DNA of 64,000 nt from an uncultured Bdellovibrio sp. (lineage in GTDB: Bacteria; Bdellovibrionota; Bdellovibrionia; Bdellovibrionales; Bdellovibrionaceae). The stretch is taken from assembly GCF_946478835.1 (NCBI RefSeq), contig NZ_CAMLDV010000001.1, positions 1-64,000 on the forward strand, in the 5' to 3' direction. Each line of letters starts with the position of its first letter. The stretch's first letter is position 1. Shown in pieces: positions 16,409-26,038 of this stretch. The position numbers were made by a program, and so were the translations under genes. The notes under the pieces were generated by a model, which saw nothing but the letters and a program-made list of their open reading frames with translations, was not told the origin of the DNA and did not search any database.

Positions 16409-17902
16409 ATGGAACTTGATTGGCTAAAACGCTGGAAACTTTATTCTCCGAATAATATCGCTATTAAAGATGGCGAGACGGGCCGTGAATTTTCTTACGC
16501 TAAACTTTTTGATTTAGCCAATCGTGGCGCTCACCTTCTACATACAGAGTTTGGCATTTGTAAGGGCGACCGCGTGGCCGTTCTTGCAACGAATGAACTT
16601 GAATACGTGTTTTTGTTCTTTGCCTTGCAAAGACTTGGCGCCATCATGGTGCCTGTGAACTTCCGCCTCACTCAGCGTGAGGTGGATCACATCATGACGG
16701 ATTCGTCTCCGAAATTGATTTTGTTCCAAGAGCCTTATCGTGAAATCGTTGAGAACCTTCCAAAGACTGTGAACCCGGCAAAACTTCTTTTGCAAGGCGA
16801 AAACAGTTTCGCGACAAAACTTGAAACAACGAAAGCTTCTGAATACAAATTCAATGTTCAAGAAACGGATCCGGTGATGATTCTTTATACGTCAGGCACG
16901 ACGGGCTCTCCAAAGGGCGCGATCCTCACGTATAAAATGCTTTTTTGGAATTCGATCAATACGACATTCCGACTGAATATCTCGCAATCCGATTGCACCG
17001 TGATTTTCCTTCCGTTCTTTCACACGGGCGGCTGGAATGTTCTGACAACTCCGTTCATCCATCGTGGTGCGAAGGTTGTGTTCTTAAAAAAATTCGATGC
17101 TGAGCAGATTTTAAGTCTGAGCGAGCAAGAAAAAGCGACGATTATGTTTGGCGTTCCTACAACGATGGACATGATGGCGCGCTCTGCGATTTTTGAAAAA
17201 ACGAATTTACAGAGTGTTCGTTATGCCATCGTCGGTGGCGAACCAATGCCGATTGAACTTATTAAAGTTTGGGATAAAAAAGGCATTCCGATTCGCCAAG
17301 GATATGGACTCACAGAGTTTGGACCGAATGTGTTTTCTTTAAACGAAGAAGACGCTCTTCGCAAAATTGGCTCCATTGGTTTTCCTAATTTCTATATCGA
17401 AGCGAAGGTCGTTGATAACGACGGCCGTGAACTGGGCGACGATGAAGTCGGTGAACTCGTTTTGCGCGGGCCAATGTGCATGCAAGGTTACTGGCACAAC
17501 GAAAAAGCGACTCAAGAGACGATCAAAGAGGGTTGGCTTTACACGGGGGACCTCGTTCGTCGCGACTCTGAAGGTTATTTCTATGTCGTTGGTCGCAAGA
17601 AAGACATGTTCATTTCTGGCGGAGAAAACGTTTACCCTCCAGAAGTAGAACAAATCCTGCGCAAACATCCTCAAGTGCTTGAAGCCGCTGTGATCGGTGT
17701 TCCTGATGACAAGTGGGGCGAGGTTGGTAAAGCGTTTGTTGTCGCAGGTAATACGTCCCTAACGGCGGATGAACTTCACAATCACTGCTTGCAGAATTTA
17801 GCGAAATTTAAAATTCCAAAACATTTTGTGTTTTTACCGTCATTGCCTAAGGGTGATAGCGGAAAGATTTTAAAACGCAAACTTGCAGAAACAGCTCTTT
17901 AA
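16409..17902 (+). CDS. Acyl-CoA synthetase (AMP-forming)
   Basis: 497 residues. The P-loop-like motif YTSGTTGSPKGAIL, the adenine site GYGLTEFGP, the hinge region YTGDLVRRDSEGYFYVVGR and the terminal catalytic lysine segment LPKGDSGKILKRKL are all present, so the enzyme looks intact. It activates a carboxylate, probably a fatty acid, as acyl-AMP and then acyl-CoA. It forms an operon with the KAS III-like gene. Its stop overlaps the convergent hydroxylase stop. Confidence 0.9.
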   Translation: MELDWLKRWKLYSPNNIAIKDGETGREFSYAKLFDLANRGAHLLHTEFGICKGDRVAVLATNELEYVFLFFALQRLGAIMVPVNFRLTQREVDHIMTDSSPKLILFQEPYREIVENLPKTVNPAKLLLQGENSFATKLETTKASEYKFNVQETDPVMILYTSGTTGSPKGAILTYKMLFWNSINTTFRLNISQSDCTVIFLPFFHTGGWNVLTTPFIHRGAKVVFLKKFDAEQILSLSEQEKATIMFGVPTTMDMMARSAIFEKTNLQSVRYAIVGGEPMPIELIKVWDKKGIPIRQGYGLTEFGPNVFSLNEEDALRKIGSIGFPNFYIEAKVVDNDGRELGDDEVGELVLRGPMCMQGYWHNEKATQETIKEGWLYTGDLVRRDSEGYFYVVGRKKDMFISGGENVYPPEVEQILRKHPQVLEAAVIGVPDDKWGEVGKAFVVAGNTSLTADELHNHCLQNLAKFKIPKHFVFLPSLPKGDSGKILKRKLAETAL

Positions 17903-18756
17903 TCCTCGCCGTTCCATTCGGGCGGACCGAAGAAGTGTTTTAGTTTTTTTGTGATTCCTGGGGTTCGTTGAGCCCCTTTGCACATATCGATGAACTCACG
18001 CATATTCGACTCAAACGGATTTCGATAATTCACTTTTTTAGTAATGCCGTAAACGCAAGCTTCTTCTTCGGGCACAAATGTTCCAAACATTTTATCCCAA
18101 ATAATCAATGCTCCAGCATAGTTCTTATCGATATACTGTGGATTCTTTGCGTGGTGCACGCGATGATGACTTGGCGTATTTAAAATCCATTCTAAGGGGC
18201 CTAAGGATTTCACAAGCTGCGTGTGCACGAAAAATTGATAGGCTAAGTTCAGTGAAACGATAAACGTGATCCACTCCGGACTGAATCCCAAATAGGCCAG
18301 CGGCAGCCAGAAAATCCACATGCCTGTGAATGGATAAAGCACACTTTGGCGAAGGGCCGTGGAAAAGTTCAGATATTCAGAAGAGTGGTGGGCCACGTGG
18401 GCTGACCAAAACCAGCGGACTCTGTGGCTTATGCGATGAAACCAATAATAAAGAAAATCCTGCGCAACAAAAAGCACCACAAACCACAGCGCGCTGATAT
18501 TTTCCGGGACAAGATGCAGACCGCGCTCATAGAGATTTGTGTAAAGTGTCACAACGAAAAGCCAATTGATAAAAAGAAAAAAGAATTCGGCTCCTTGTTG
18601 AAGCAAAGACAGCGCAGCGTTATTCGCCATGTCTTTTAAATCAAATCTCTCAGGATGATTCTTACGGCTGAAAAAATATTCGCCGACAATAAAGAGCACA
18701 AATATTGGCCCCAATCCTAGCAACAGAAATTCGGGCTTTATAGGAGGAGGATTCAT
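17899..18756 (-). CDS. Fatty acid hydroxylase/sterol desaturase family membrane protein
   Basis: 285 residues from the ATG at 18756; an ATG at 18774 is also possible and neither has a clear SD. Di-iron histidine clusters are visible: WFHRISHRVRWFWSAHVAHH and SHHRVHHAKN. Several membrane helices surround them. The family hydroxylates or desaturates lipids using oxygen. It is convergent with the acyl-CoA ligase (4-nt overlap). Confidence 0.87.
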   Translation of the reverse strand: MNPPPIKPEFLLLGLGPIFVLFIVGEYFFSRKNHPERFDLKDMANNAALSLLQQGAEFFFLFINWLFVVTLYTNLYERGLHLVPENISALWFVVLFVAQDFLYYWFHRISHRVRWFWSAHVAHHSSEYLNFSTALRQSVLYPFTGMWIFWLPLAYLGFSPEWITFIVSLNLAYQFFVHTQLVKSLGPLEWILNTPSHHRVHHAKNPQYIDKNYAGALIIWDKMFGTFVPEEEACVYGITKKVNYRNPFESNMREFIDMCKGAQRTPGITKKLKHFFGPPEWNGED

Positions 18757-18837
18757 ACAAACGCATAATATCATAAAAATTTTGAATTATACATCGGCGT
18801 TTACCGGGTTTATACCAAGAGACCTTTAGGAGGCCGT

Positions 18838-19362
18838 ATGTTCAAAAAATTTCTCATTTTCGCACTGGCTGTGACTGCTCTTTCTTTGAATGCGCAAGCG
18901 GATCAACATTTCGTTGGCGCTCGTCAATTTGCTGACATGATTGAAAAGTACAAAGAGGCTTGTGCGCAAACTTGCCAAAAACCTTTCCGTGAAGCTGTCC
19001 TCTACAAAAACGGAAAAAATTATTCCGCATTTCTTTCAAACACGGAAATGCTCGCGCTTCAAAAAATCGCTTTCCGCCAATCTTACATTTGGGCGGATAC
19101 AATTCTTGAAGGCGACTTCTATGCTGATGGCAACACGGTGTTGACTGAAGTCATCGGTATTTTCAGAGGCAGCAATCTTGTCGGTTACAAAATTGCCTAT
19201 GCAGAGCGTGCTTGGGAAACAAGCGCTTGTGACTTTGACGGTGAAGACATGTCGACACTGGATTCCTGCACTGAAGGCGTGATCCGCGAAACAAGTTATG
19301 TTTCCAAAGATCTTAAGACTTTCATTCGCAATCACGACGACATCGCGAACTTCTACAATTAA
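18838..19362 (+). CDS. Secreted protein of unknown function
   Basis: 174 residues with a clean signal peptide (MFKKFLIFALAVTALSLNAQA) and a strong SD (TAGGAGGC). The mature protein has four cysteines (CAQTC near residue 40; TSACDF and DSCTEG later), suggesting periplasmic disulphides. No family recognised. Repeated inverted sequences follow it. Confidence 0.7.
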   Translation: MFKKFLIFALAVTALSLNAQADQHFVGARQFADMIEKYKEACAQTCQKPFREAVLYKNGKNYSAFLSNTEMLALQKIAFRQSYIWADTILEGDFYADGNTVLTEVIGIFRGSNLVGYKIAYAERAWETSACDFDGEDMSTLDSCTEGVIRETSYVSKDLKTFIRNHDDIANFYN

Positions 19363-19374
19363 TATTTCTTCACA

Positions 19375-19434
19375 AAGAGCCCGACCTTTCTACGGCACGG
19401 GCTCTTTGCGCGAACTTCGCGGAATACTCCGCAA
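19375..19434 (+). terminator. Hairpin cluster after the secreted-protein gene
   Basis: CAAAGAGCCCG pairs with CGGGCTCTTTG over a 14-nt loop, and GCGGA/TCCGC forms a second short hairpin just downstream. There is no U-run, so it is a weak intrinsic-terminator candidate or an mRNA-stabilising structure. Confidence 0.4.
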
Positions 19435-19509
19435 AATTTCCTTGTCTCAATTTAAGACTGCTCGACTAAAAATCTAAACTTTTCCCTCTAGATAACCGAA
19501 TGAAAAAGA

Positions 19510-21714
19510 ATGAAACGGTGTCTATTTCTACTTCTATTTTCATTCGGAATTCTATCTTGTACGAACGTTCAGCGCTCTCCAAGTTCTGAAATGTATGATG
19601 CCGATCGCGCCAACCGCATTCAGGAAATTGATTTAGAACTTTCTAAATATTGGAATAACGACTGGCGTACAAGCCAACAGGCTTTTCAAACGATGCGCGA
19701 AGCAACCAATCAAACTCTTTTTGACGGAAGTGCTTTACGTGATCCTAAGGTTCGTCAGCAAGTGGAAAAATTGATGGGTGAAAGACAGTTCCACGTCAAT
19801 CAGCTTTCTTCCAAACTGCAACTGCGTGACTGGTCCGGTTTGGGACCGTGGTTTGAAGCGACTTTCCGTCCTCGTCTTTTTGACAAAGAAGAAGTGATGG
19901 AGGTTAAGAACCTGGCTGATTTCAAATTAGGAACGAAAAGGAATCCTTTTCCGCTAGAGCACCGCTTTTATAATTCCTACTCTTTGCGCTTTGCAAATCT
20001 TCTTCCTGCAGAGTCCGAGGCGCCTTTTGCCGGAGACAAAGAGGATCGCCGTCAAAAATATTTAAAAGCACAATTGGAGTGCAATAACGATATCATTTAC
20101 GACGATGGCTTTTTGTTCTTCACCAGTGAACGTCACAGCCGCGTTTACGAGTTCAACTGGTACTTCAACAAAGTCAACGGCCAGAAAGTGCGCGTGAAGT
20201 TCACTCCAGCTGTAAGCCATTGCCAGTTTAAATTCTATGATCCAGAGATCTCTTCAACATGGACTCATGGATTTGAACTTACCGATATCGGGGACGCGTC
20301 TCCAGAGTGGATTAAGCTTACCAACCAAGTCGATATTTGTGCGCGTCCTGAAGGAAACTTCGGCAATACTCCGACAAGTTTTTTCTGGCAGCAGGATTTT
20401 AACTTTACGACATGCCCTCAGTCTTTCGAGAAAATGGTGAATCTGCGTGATCCTTACGTTTCTATGAACCGCAAGGTTATGTCACTCACGGGATCAGGTC
20501 TTAAGCGTAAAGACTTTAATGATAAAAACCCGATGGCAGAGCTGGATTTTTCAAAAGCACCGAAGTTTGACGTCATTTGGGTGTCGTCGCTGAATTTTTC
20601 TGCCGACTTTTACGGAATGATCATGGCACGAGCTCTTCGTTACCATGCCGAACGCGGCACGCAAGTTCGTATTCTGGTTCCTGAAGTCACGATGACGAAA
20701 AAAGACAAACATATTTTGGAATGGCTGCAAGTCGGCGTTCCGAATATCAAAGTTCAATACTACAAATACCGTCTTTCAGAAAAACACGACGGCGGTTGGC
20801 TGGATAAGTTTCACCGTGTGAATCACACAAAGCTTATCATTGGCTACTCTGCTAAAGATCCAAGTGCCAATTTCTTGATTACGGGTGGCCGTAATATTCG
20901 TGATTCCTACATCTTTAGTGATACGCCTTTTTATAAAGCTTATAAATATCTCAAAAACTACGGCGAAGGTGAAGAAGCGTACATCTATTATAACGATTTC
21001 GAAATTGAGCTGCGTGGTTATCAGTTTGTGAAATCTGTAACATCACAGATGTTGGCCTTCTGGATGCGCGATCCGGAAACTCAACGTTTTAGATCAACAA
21101 ATCTGAACATTCCAAAACTTGCAGATGCAGACCAAGTTCGTCGTCTGACGTCGTTACCGACGTTGTATCCACTAGTCCGTCATATTATGTCTTTGCCTTA
21201 CTTTGACGGCTATCAGTTGGAAAGATTCTATATTAATATGATTGATTCCGCGCAGTCGGAACTTCTTCTCACAACTCCTTACTTCCGTCCTTCGGTGGCG
21301 ATCAGTGCGGCCTTGGATCGCGCCGTACAAAGAGGCGTGAAGGTCAAAGTTATGACCCGCATTCACTTAGCAGGCGACGGAACTCCGCAAATTGCGGAAG
21401 ACGTGAATAAGCAAGGCGTGAACAGACATCTTAGCAACGTTGACATTTACGAGTGGACAGACGAAAAATCCATCCTGCATGCAAAGCTTCTCGTGATTGA
21501 TCGCAAGCTTAGTTTTGTAAGCAGTGTAAATTTAAATCGTCGCAGTTTTATTCATGACACAGAAAGTGGCGCTTTGATTCTTCATGAAAAAACGGCCGAA
21601 GAATTACGCACAGAGATTCTGAACTTCTTACGTCAGGGTCGCAAGATCACAAATCAGGAAAGAATTTCTTGGATTAACGGCACTCTGATTGATTGGGCCG
21701 ATTCTTACTTCTAA
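19510..21714 (+). CDS. Phospholipase D-family lipoprotein
   Basis: 734 residues with a lipoprotein signal (SFGILSCTN). Two PLD half-sites are found. The first, near residue 440, reads NHTKLIIGYSAKDPS followed by TGGRNIRDSY; the usual HKD aspartate position is Tyr. The second, near residue 656, is intact: HAKLLVIDRKLSFVSSVNLN. This arrangement resembles ClsC/cardiolipin-synthase-like proteins. The roughly 370-residue N-terminal extension is unusual. It may remodel phospholipids at the envelope, but one altered HKD means activity is uncertain. Confidence 0.82.
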   Translation: MKRCLFLLLFSFGILSCTNVQRSPSSEMYDADRANRIQEIDLELSKYWNNDWRTSQQAFQTMREATNQTLFDGSALRDPKVRQQVEKLMGERQFHVNQLSSKLQLRDWSGLGPWFEATFRPRLFDKEEVMEVKNLADFKLGTKRNPFPLEHRFYNSYSLRFANLLPAESEAPFAGDKEDRRQKYLKAQLECNNDIIYDDGFLFFTSERHSRVYEFNWYFNKVNGQKVRVKFTPAVSHCQFKFYDPEISSTWTHGFELTDIGDASPEWIKLTNQVDICARPEGNFGNTPTSFFWQQDFNFTTCPQSFEKMVNLRDPYVSMNRKVMSLTGSGLKRKDFNDKNPMAELDFSKAPKFDVIWVSSLNFSADFYGMIMARALRYHAERGTQVRILVPEVTMTKKDKHILEWLQVGVPNIKVQYYKYRLSEKHDGGWLDKFHRVNHTKLIIGYSAKDPSANFLITGGRNIRDSYIFSDTPFYKAYKYLKNYGEGEEAYIYYNDFEIELRGYQFVKSVTSQMLAFWMRDPETQRFRSTNLNIPKLADADQVRRLTSLPTLYPLVRHIMSLPYFDGYQLERFYINMIDSAQSELLLTTPYFRPSVAISAALDRAVQRGVKVKVMTRIHLAGDGTPQIAEDVNKQGVNRHLSNVDIYEWTDEKSILHAKLLVIDRKLSFVSSVNLNRRSFIHDTESGALILHEKTAEELRTEILNFLRQGRKITNQERISWINGTLIDWADSYF

Positions 21715-21717
21715 AAA

Positions 21718-22563
21718 TTAGCGGTACGGAGCCATCGGCGGGACTAACTCGGACGGCTCCACGTTGCCAAAAGCCAACGGTTGGCCTTTTAATAAAAAAT
21801 CCTGATACGCTTTTGAAGAAACATCAGCGAAAGAATTGAGTTTGCTTTCTTCTCCTAAGTTATCCACAGAGTGTTTGCAGGGTTTTTCTGAAGAACATTT
21901 TTCACATGTCTTCTTCCACCCTTTTTCATTTTTCTCGTAGGAAATATGTTTAAACCCATCTTCTGAGTCGCCAGAAATTTTTACGGCTTTCACAACCGCA
22001 CCGTTTTCTTTCTTAACAAAGAGCCCGTGTAAATTGCGCACGTCAGAAATACTACCCTTCACCGGATTTATATTTACTGTTGCCATCATACGAAGATGCA
22101 GATTTTTCTTAGCGTCACTCCATTCATAGCGAAGCTTGCCGGTTTTACGCTCAACCCACATCGACCATCCGGCGGTGGAGTGAGCTCCTACGTATTTTTT
22201 ATCCTGACGGGTATAGAGAACAAACGGTGCATGATCTTTGATTTTGATTTCGACAGAATGATCCCATGCAAACATAGAGTGTCCCGTTGGCAGCGTTTGG
22301 CTGCGAAACTCCACCTGCTGGTAAGATTCATTTTGATTCTTCTTGCGGCATTTTGCAGGAACCTTGAGCAAAGCTTCTTTCTTCCAGCGATTGTCGTAAG
22401 AAAGCAGACGTTGATTTTCAAGACTGCAAAGGATTTGCTCTTCAAATGCCATTTCGGCCGTGGCGGCTTCAATTCCTCCCACATGTTCGGCCGCCCAAGA
22501 ATCCGCTTCTGGGAAATGACTCCATACATTCAGAAGAAAGGAAAAGACCAACTCCATTAACAT
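21718..22563 (-). CDS. Exported protein of unknown function
   Basis: 281 residues from the ATG at 22563; the open frame extends to a TTG at 22632 but without better support. The N-terminus (MLMELVFSFLLNVWS) may be a short signal or anchor. Cys-rich patch KTCEKCSSEKPCKH near residue 220. No family recognised. It is convergent with the PLD-family gene at a 3-nt gap and divergent from the matrixin gene. Confidence 0.6.
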   Translation of the reverse strand: MLMELVFSFLLNVWSHFPEADSWAAEHVGGIEAATAEMAFEEQILCSLENQRLLSYDNRWKKEALLKVPAKCRKKNQNESYQQVEFRSQTLPTGHSMFAWDHSVEIKIKDHAPFVLYTRQDKKYVGAHSTAGWSMWVERKTGKLRYEWSDAKKNLHLRMMATVNINPVKGSISDVRNLHGLFVKKENGAVVKAVKISGDSEDGFKHISYEKNEKGWKKTCEKCSSEKPCKHSVDNLGEESKLNSFADVSSKAYQDFLLKGQPLAFGNVEPSELVPPMAPYR

Positions 22564-22696
22564 GGCCCTATCTAAAAAGACTTTCAGGCGGATTGCAAAA
22601 CAAAAAGCTGTTGGCTGTTTGAAATCGAACAAAACTTTCGTCGAGCTTTAAAAATCCCGCAAGATATGCGATGAGAACTCGTGTAAACTGACAAGT

Positions 22697-23338
22697 ATGT
22701 ATAAATACCTCATCCTTCCTTTTATTATGTTGGCTTTATGCGCATGCCAGCAAGGGCCCACGCTGGGCCCGGGAGATGAGAATCATTTGGCCAGTGCCGC
22801 AGAATCTGACTGCGGTTTCGTACAAAATGCCTATGGCCAGCGCGTTTCTTGGAAAAAAAATATTCCGATTATTTTAGAACTGCATAAAAGTTTTGCGCCT
22901 GAATATGAAGAGGTTCTTCGGCGTGCAGCCCAACACTGGAATGATGCTGCGGGAATGACTTTGTTCCGTTTTGAAAGAACGGCCAGCACACTTTCTGAAA
23001 AAGCGACCAAAGATTCCATGAACACTATTCACTGGATGCTGGATTGGCCAGAGTCGCAAAAAAGCCTGCAAGCTTTGACAAATCTTTATTGGCGCAGCAA
23101 TCAGCTTTATGAGGCCGACATTGCCGTCGACAATAAATACTTTAATTACTTTAACGATGTTGCGACAACTCCCTATGATGTTCACTTAGAGAGTCTTTTG
23201 ATTCATGAATTGGGACATGTTTTAGGACTAAAACATCGAAGCACCGTTCCCAGTGTAATGTGGGCCGTGCTCAATGGCGCCATTAAAAGAGACACCTTAA
23301 CTGCCGCAGACCGAGACACACTGAAATGCGAGTATTGA
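22697..23338 (+). CDS. Matrixin-type zinc metalloprotease, lipoprotein
   Basis: 213 residues. A lipoprotein signal ends in LCACQQG. The zinc site HELGHVLGLKH, followed by the Met-turn region VPSVMWAVLNG, marks a metzincin of the matrixin group. No obvious propeptide cysteine switch. Probably an envelope-attached protease. It is followed after 1 nt by a small exported protein gene, so the two form a unit. Confidence 0.87.
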   Translation: MYKYLILPFIMLALCACQQGPTLGPGDENHLASAAESDCGFVQNAYGQRVSWKKNIPIILELHKSFAPEYEEVLRRAAQHWNDAAGMTLFRFERTASTLSEKATKDSMNTIHWMLDWPESQKSLQALTNLYWRSNQLYEADIAVDNKYFNYFNDVATTPYDVHLESLLIHELGHVLGLKHRSTVPSVMWAVLNGAIKRDTLTAADRDTLKCEY

Positions 23339-23339
23339 G

Positions 23340-23993
23340 ATGAAGAAAAAACTAATCTTGATTCTAATTCTTGTAGCACTTCCTGTGGCCCTTTTCTTTT
23401 TGGATAAGAAGCTTTCTTCCAAAAGACACGTTGCCACTGATGGCAGTGCAAGTGAAACAGCGGCTGAAGATAAAGACCTTTCCAATGCGTCTCCTGAAGA
23501 GTTTAAAAAAGCTTTTAAATACCAAGTTTTGAAGGACGCTTCGGCGGTGGAAACATCGGCAGGGCCTGGCATGCGCTTAGGTTTATTCTTGATGAAGAAT
23601 CAAAGCGGCAGCAAAGTTTTTGTCTGCGATGAGTACCCTACGGTTGATTTGATTTTTTCGGCTGAAGGTGTTGCGTTTTCCGGTGAAATTCCTCAAATGG
23701 TTGTCCGCGCTCCTTGCCTTGTGAGTTCTGATCAAGAGCACATCGAAGCATTGCCCGTTCCGTTCTCACAAATCGTAAAAAGTCCTTTATCACAATACGA
23801 GTTCACCGTAGGTTTTCCTGGATCTCGTGAGCAGGGAAAAATCTTCTTTCGCCATGTTGTGGAATTTTGGCCCACAGAATGGACATGGACCGGAGTTAAA
23901 TTTTACGGAAAAAATCCGGAAGATGTTTTAAGTATTAATGGCTATGAAGTGATTTCGGTTCTAGGAGAGCCTTTAGTTATCAAAGCTCCCTAG
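23340..23993 (+). CDS. Exported or membrane-anchored protein of unknown function
   Basis: 217 residues. One N-terminal hydrophobic segment (LILILILVALPVALFFL) is followed by a Lys/Ser-rich linker and a folded domain with two cysteines (VFVCDEYP, RAPCLVSS). It starts 1 nt after the matrixin stop, indicating coupling, so it may be a partner or inhibitor of that protease; this is inference. Confidence 0.65.
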   Translation: MKKKLILILILVALPVALFFLDKKLSSKRHVATDGSASETAAEDKDLSNASPEEFKKAFKYQVLKDASAVETSAGPGMRLGLFLMKNQSGSKVFVCDEYPTVDLIFSAEGVAFSGEIPQMVVRAPCLVSSDQEHIEALPVPFSQIVKSPLSQYEFTVGFPGSREQGKIFFRHVVEFWPTEWTWTGVKFYGKNPEDVLSINGYEVISVLGEPLVIKAP

Positions 23994-23996
23994 TCA

Positions 23997-24440
23997 TTAG
24001 CGGACGGGTTCAAAACTTGGAACGTAGCGAACTTTATCTTCGCCTTTGCTTTGCGCTTCGTATTCTTCATAATTGCGACGATGCTTTTCTACATCACGGG
24101 CAATCTGCTCATCGATCTCTCTATTTTTAACGTCGTTCATCGTATCCATCGCCACCGCTGTGCGATTGGCTTCAGGTTGCGAAATGTCACCAACGTAAAT
24201 AGCACTGCCATCAAAGAACTGAACTTCTTTTTCAAAGCGAATGCGTTTGTCATAGAAAACGTAGGTCCAACGGTCTTTGCCGTGATAGCGTTGCGTGCGA
24301 GTGGGAGTTCCCATCAAATCCAGGACATCGTCTTTTTCCATGCCGGGTTTTACTTCTGAAAACTGCTTGAGCATTGATGTCTGACAAGCTGTCGTTAGAA
24401 GCCCTATTAAAACGACAGGAATAGCCAAATATCGGAGCAT
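23997..24440 (-). CDS. BamE/SmpA-like outer-membrane lipoprotein
   Basis: 147 residues. The lipobox is LTTAC. The pattern FSEVKPGMEKDDVLDLMGTP, followed by WTYVFYDK, matches the BamE fold (GMxxxxVxxxLGxP ... WxY). BamE supports the beta-barrel assembly machine in the outer membrane. The extra C-terminal 40 residues are charged and predicted helical. It is convergent with the preceding gene. Confidence 0.78.
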   Translation of the reverse strand: MLRYLAIPVVLIGLLTTACQTSMLKQFSEVKPGMEKDDVLDLMGTPTRTQRYHGKDRWTYVFYDKRIRFEKEVQFFDGSAIYVGDISQPEANRTAVAMDTMNDVKNREIDEQIARDVEKHRRNYEEYEAQSKGEDKVRYVPSFEPVR

Positions 24441-24535
24441 AGTTCCCCCATCCTTCTACGTTACCAGTTTACTCGGATCCGTTAAAGGTCGCCACTCTCT
24501 TTTGTCTCGTTTTGATGCATTTTTTAAGAGGCCCG

Positions 24536-24568
24536 AAGGCCGGGGTTAAATTTCTCCCCGGCCTTTTT
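24536..24568 (+). terminator. Terminator-like hairpin at the rsgA 3' end
   Basis: AAGGCCGGGG (24536-24545) and CCCCGGCCTT (24556-24565) form a 10-bp stem followed by T's in the plus direction only. No plus-strand gene leads into it, so it may end an antisense transcript or act as a 3' structure of the rsgA mRNA, whose stop codon lies in the loop. Confidence 0.4.
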
Positions 24569-25634
24569 GTTTTAAACGGACGCGCAGGTCTTTACTGATC
24601 TGCTTCCACTTTTTCTTATCAGCCGCAAACTTGTTTTTATCCTCTTTGCGAGCTTGGAAGGCGATCTCCTTTTGCAGCTTTAAATAACTTTCCCATCTGT
24701 CTTCCTGCAAAGATCCGTCTTCAAGGGCCGCCTGAATCGCGCATCCCGGTTCCCCCTGATGAGCACAATCTCTGAAACGACATGAAGATCCTAACTCCAC
24801 AATGTCTTCAAAAAGTCCTTCAACACCGTCTTCCTGATCAACCAACGCAAGCTGCCTCATTCCTGGTGTGTCCATCAAAAGAGCGCCTTCGGGTAACTGA
24901 TACAGAAAACGTGACGTGGTTGTGTGGCGTCCTCGATCGTCATCTTCTCGCGCACTTTGAGTTTTGATAACTTCTTCGCCTAAAAAGAAATTCGTCAAAG
25001 TGGATTTGCCAACACCTGAAGAACCCATCAGCACGACGGTCTTTCCTGGTTTTAAATAGGATTTTAAAACCTCGCACGTTTCAGGATTTAAAACGCTCAC
25101 ACCGTGAATGGGAATTCCCACATAAGTGTTTTCAAGTTCCTGAATCAAAGCTTCCGCATCTTCAGCAAGGTCCATTTTACTTAAGACTAAAACCGGCGAT
25201 GCGCCACTGTCCCACGCCATACTTAAATAACGATCCAAGCGTTTCAAATTCATGTCCCTATTCATAGAGGTCACAATAAAAACGACATCCATATTCGAGG
25301 CCACGACTTGCACACCTTGCATCGGGTCTTTGCGATAAAAACAAGAACGGCGATCGAGCACTTTTTGAATGAGTGCTCGATCTTGTTGTTCTTCATTCTT
25401 GCAAACGACCCAATCACCTACAGAAGGAAAAGATCCCGACGACATTTCATGATCATGGCGAAAGCGTCCGGAAAGCTGGGCCCAGGAAATTTCATCTTCA
25501 CCAAAGGCCACGCGATACAATTCGCGCTCTTGACTGATCACCCGGCCGACTTGAATACCTTCATTTAAATTTTCTAACTGTTGTTCAAAAAATACGTCCC
25601 ACCCCAAAGGGATGAGCTTTGAATATAAATTCAC
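24546..25634 (-). CDS. rsgA: Ribosome small-subunit-dependent GTPase A
   Basis: 362 residues with the circularly permuted GTPase order of RsgA: G4 (LVLSKMDLAED), then G1 (GSSGVGKSTL), then G3 (DTPGMRQ). The C-terminal zinc finger is CRFRDCAHQGEPGC. An N-terminal OB-fold precedes. It matures the 30S subunit in the cytosol. The C-terminus is rich in Lys. Confidence 0.95.
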   Translation of the reverse strand: MNLYSKLIPLGWDVFFEQQLENLNEGIQVGRVISQERELYRVAFGEDEISWAQLSGRFRHDHEMSSGSFPSVGDWVVCKNEEQQDRALIQKVLDRRSCFYRKDPMQGVQVVASNMDVVFIVTSMNRDMNLKRLDRYLSMAWDSGASPVLVLSKMDLAEDAEALIQELENTYVGIPIHGVSVLNPETCEVLKSYLKPGKTVVLMGSSGVGKSTLTNFFLGEEVIKTQSAREDDDRGRHTTTSRFLYQLPEGALLMDTPGMRQLALVDQEDGVEGLFEDIVELGSSCRFRDCAHQGEPGCAIQAALEDGSLQEDRWESYLKLQKEIAFQARKEDKNKFAADKKKWKQISKDLRVRLKQKGRGEI

Positions 25635-25906
25635 GCAATAACTCCAAATAATTTTTAAAAATTAAAAATAAAAGCGGAGCTCTCGTGGATTTGAGATTTT
25701 AAAATTTTAAAGAGAAATTAAAACTGAAAACCCAGAGAGCTGTGGTTTGATTTAAAGAATGTTACAATCATCGAGCCCTCCTAGTTTGTGGGTTGATGAA
25801 ACCATACTACTTATTTTGTCGTGTGGGGTCAAGCTTTCCCAAGACGCCTTACAAGTTCGTAGTGATTTTACACTGCAATTGAAATATACAAGAGTAGAGG
25901 AACAAC

Positions 25907-26029
25907 ATGACTGACCAAAACATTGAAAGCGACGAACAAAAAGCTCGATCCAAAACCCTTTGGGTTCTTGGCGCTACGTTCTTATTGCCGATAATCATCA
26001 CTTTGATTGCGGTGTACGTTTATCTTTGA
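25907..26029 (+). CDS. Small single-pass membrane protein, 40 residues
   Basis: ATG at 25907 with an SD-like GAGG 5-8 nt upstream. A charged N-terminus (TDQNIESDEQKARSK) is followed by one helix (LWVLGATFLLPIIITLIAVY). It is too short for most gene callers. It is convergent with the coiled-coil gene, 9 nt away. The 270 nt upstream, back to rsgA, hold no other gene that I can see. Function unknown. Confidence 0.55.
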   Translation: MTDQNIESDEQKARSKTLWVLGATFLLPIIITLIAVYVYL

Positions 26030-26038
26030 ATTCGAAAT

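Noticed and set aside
12696..17902. OleABCD-type long-chain olefin cluster
   Set aside because: The KAS III-like protein lacks the His and Asn kept in OleA, and the SDR is a classical FabG type.
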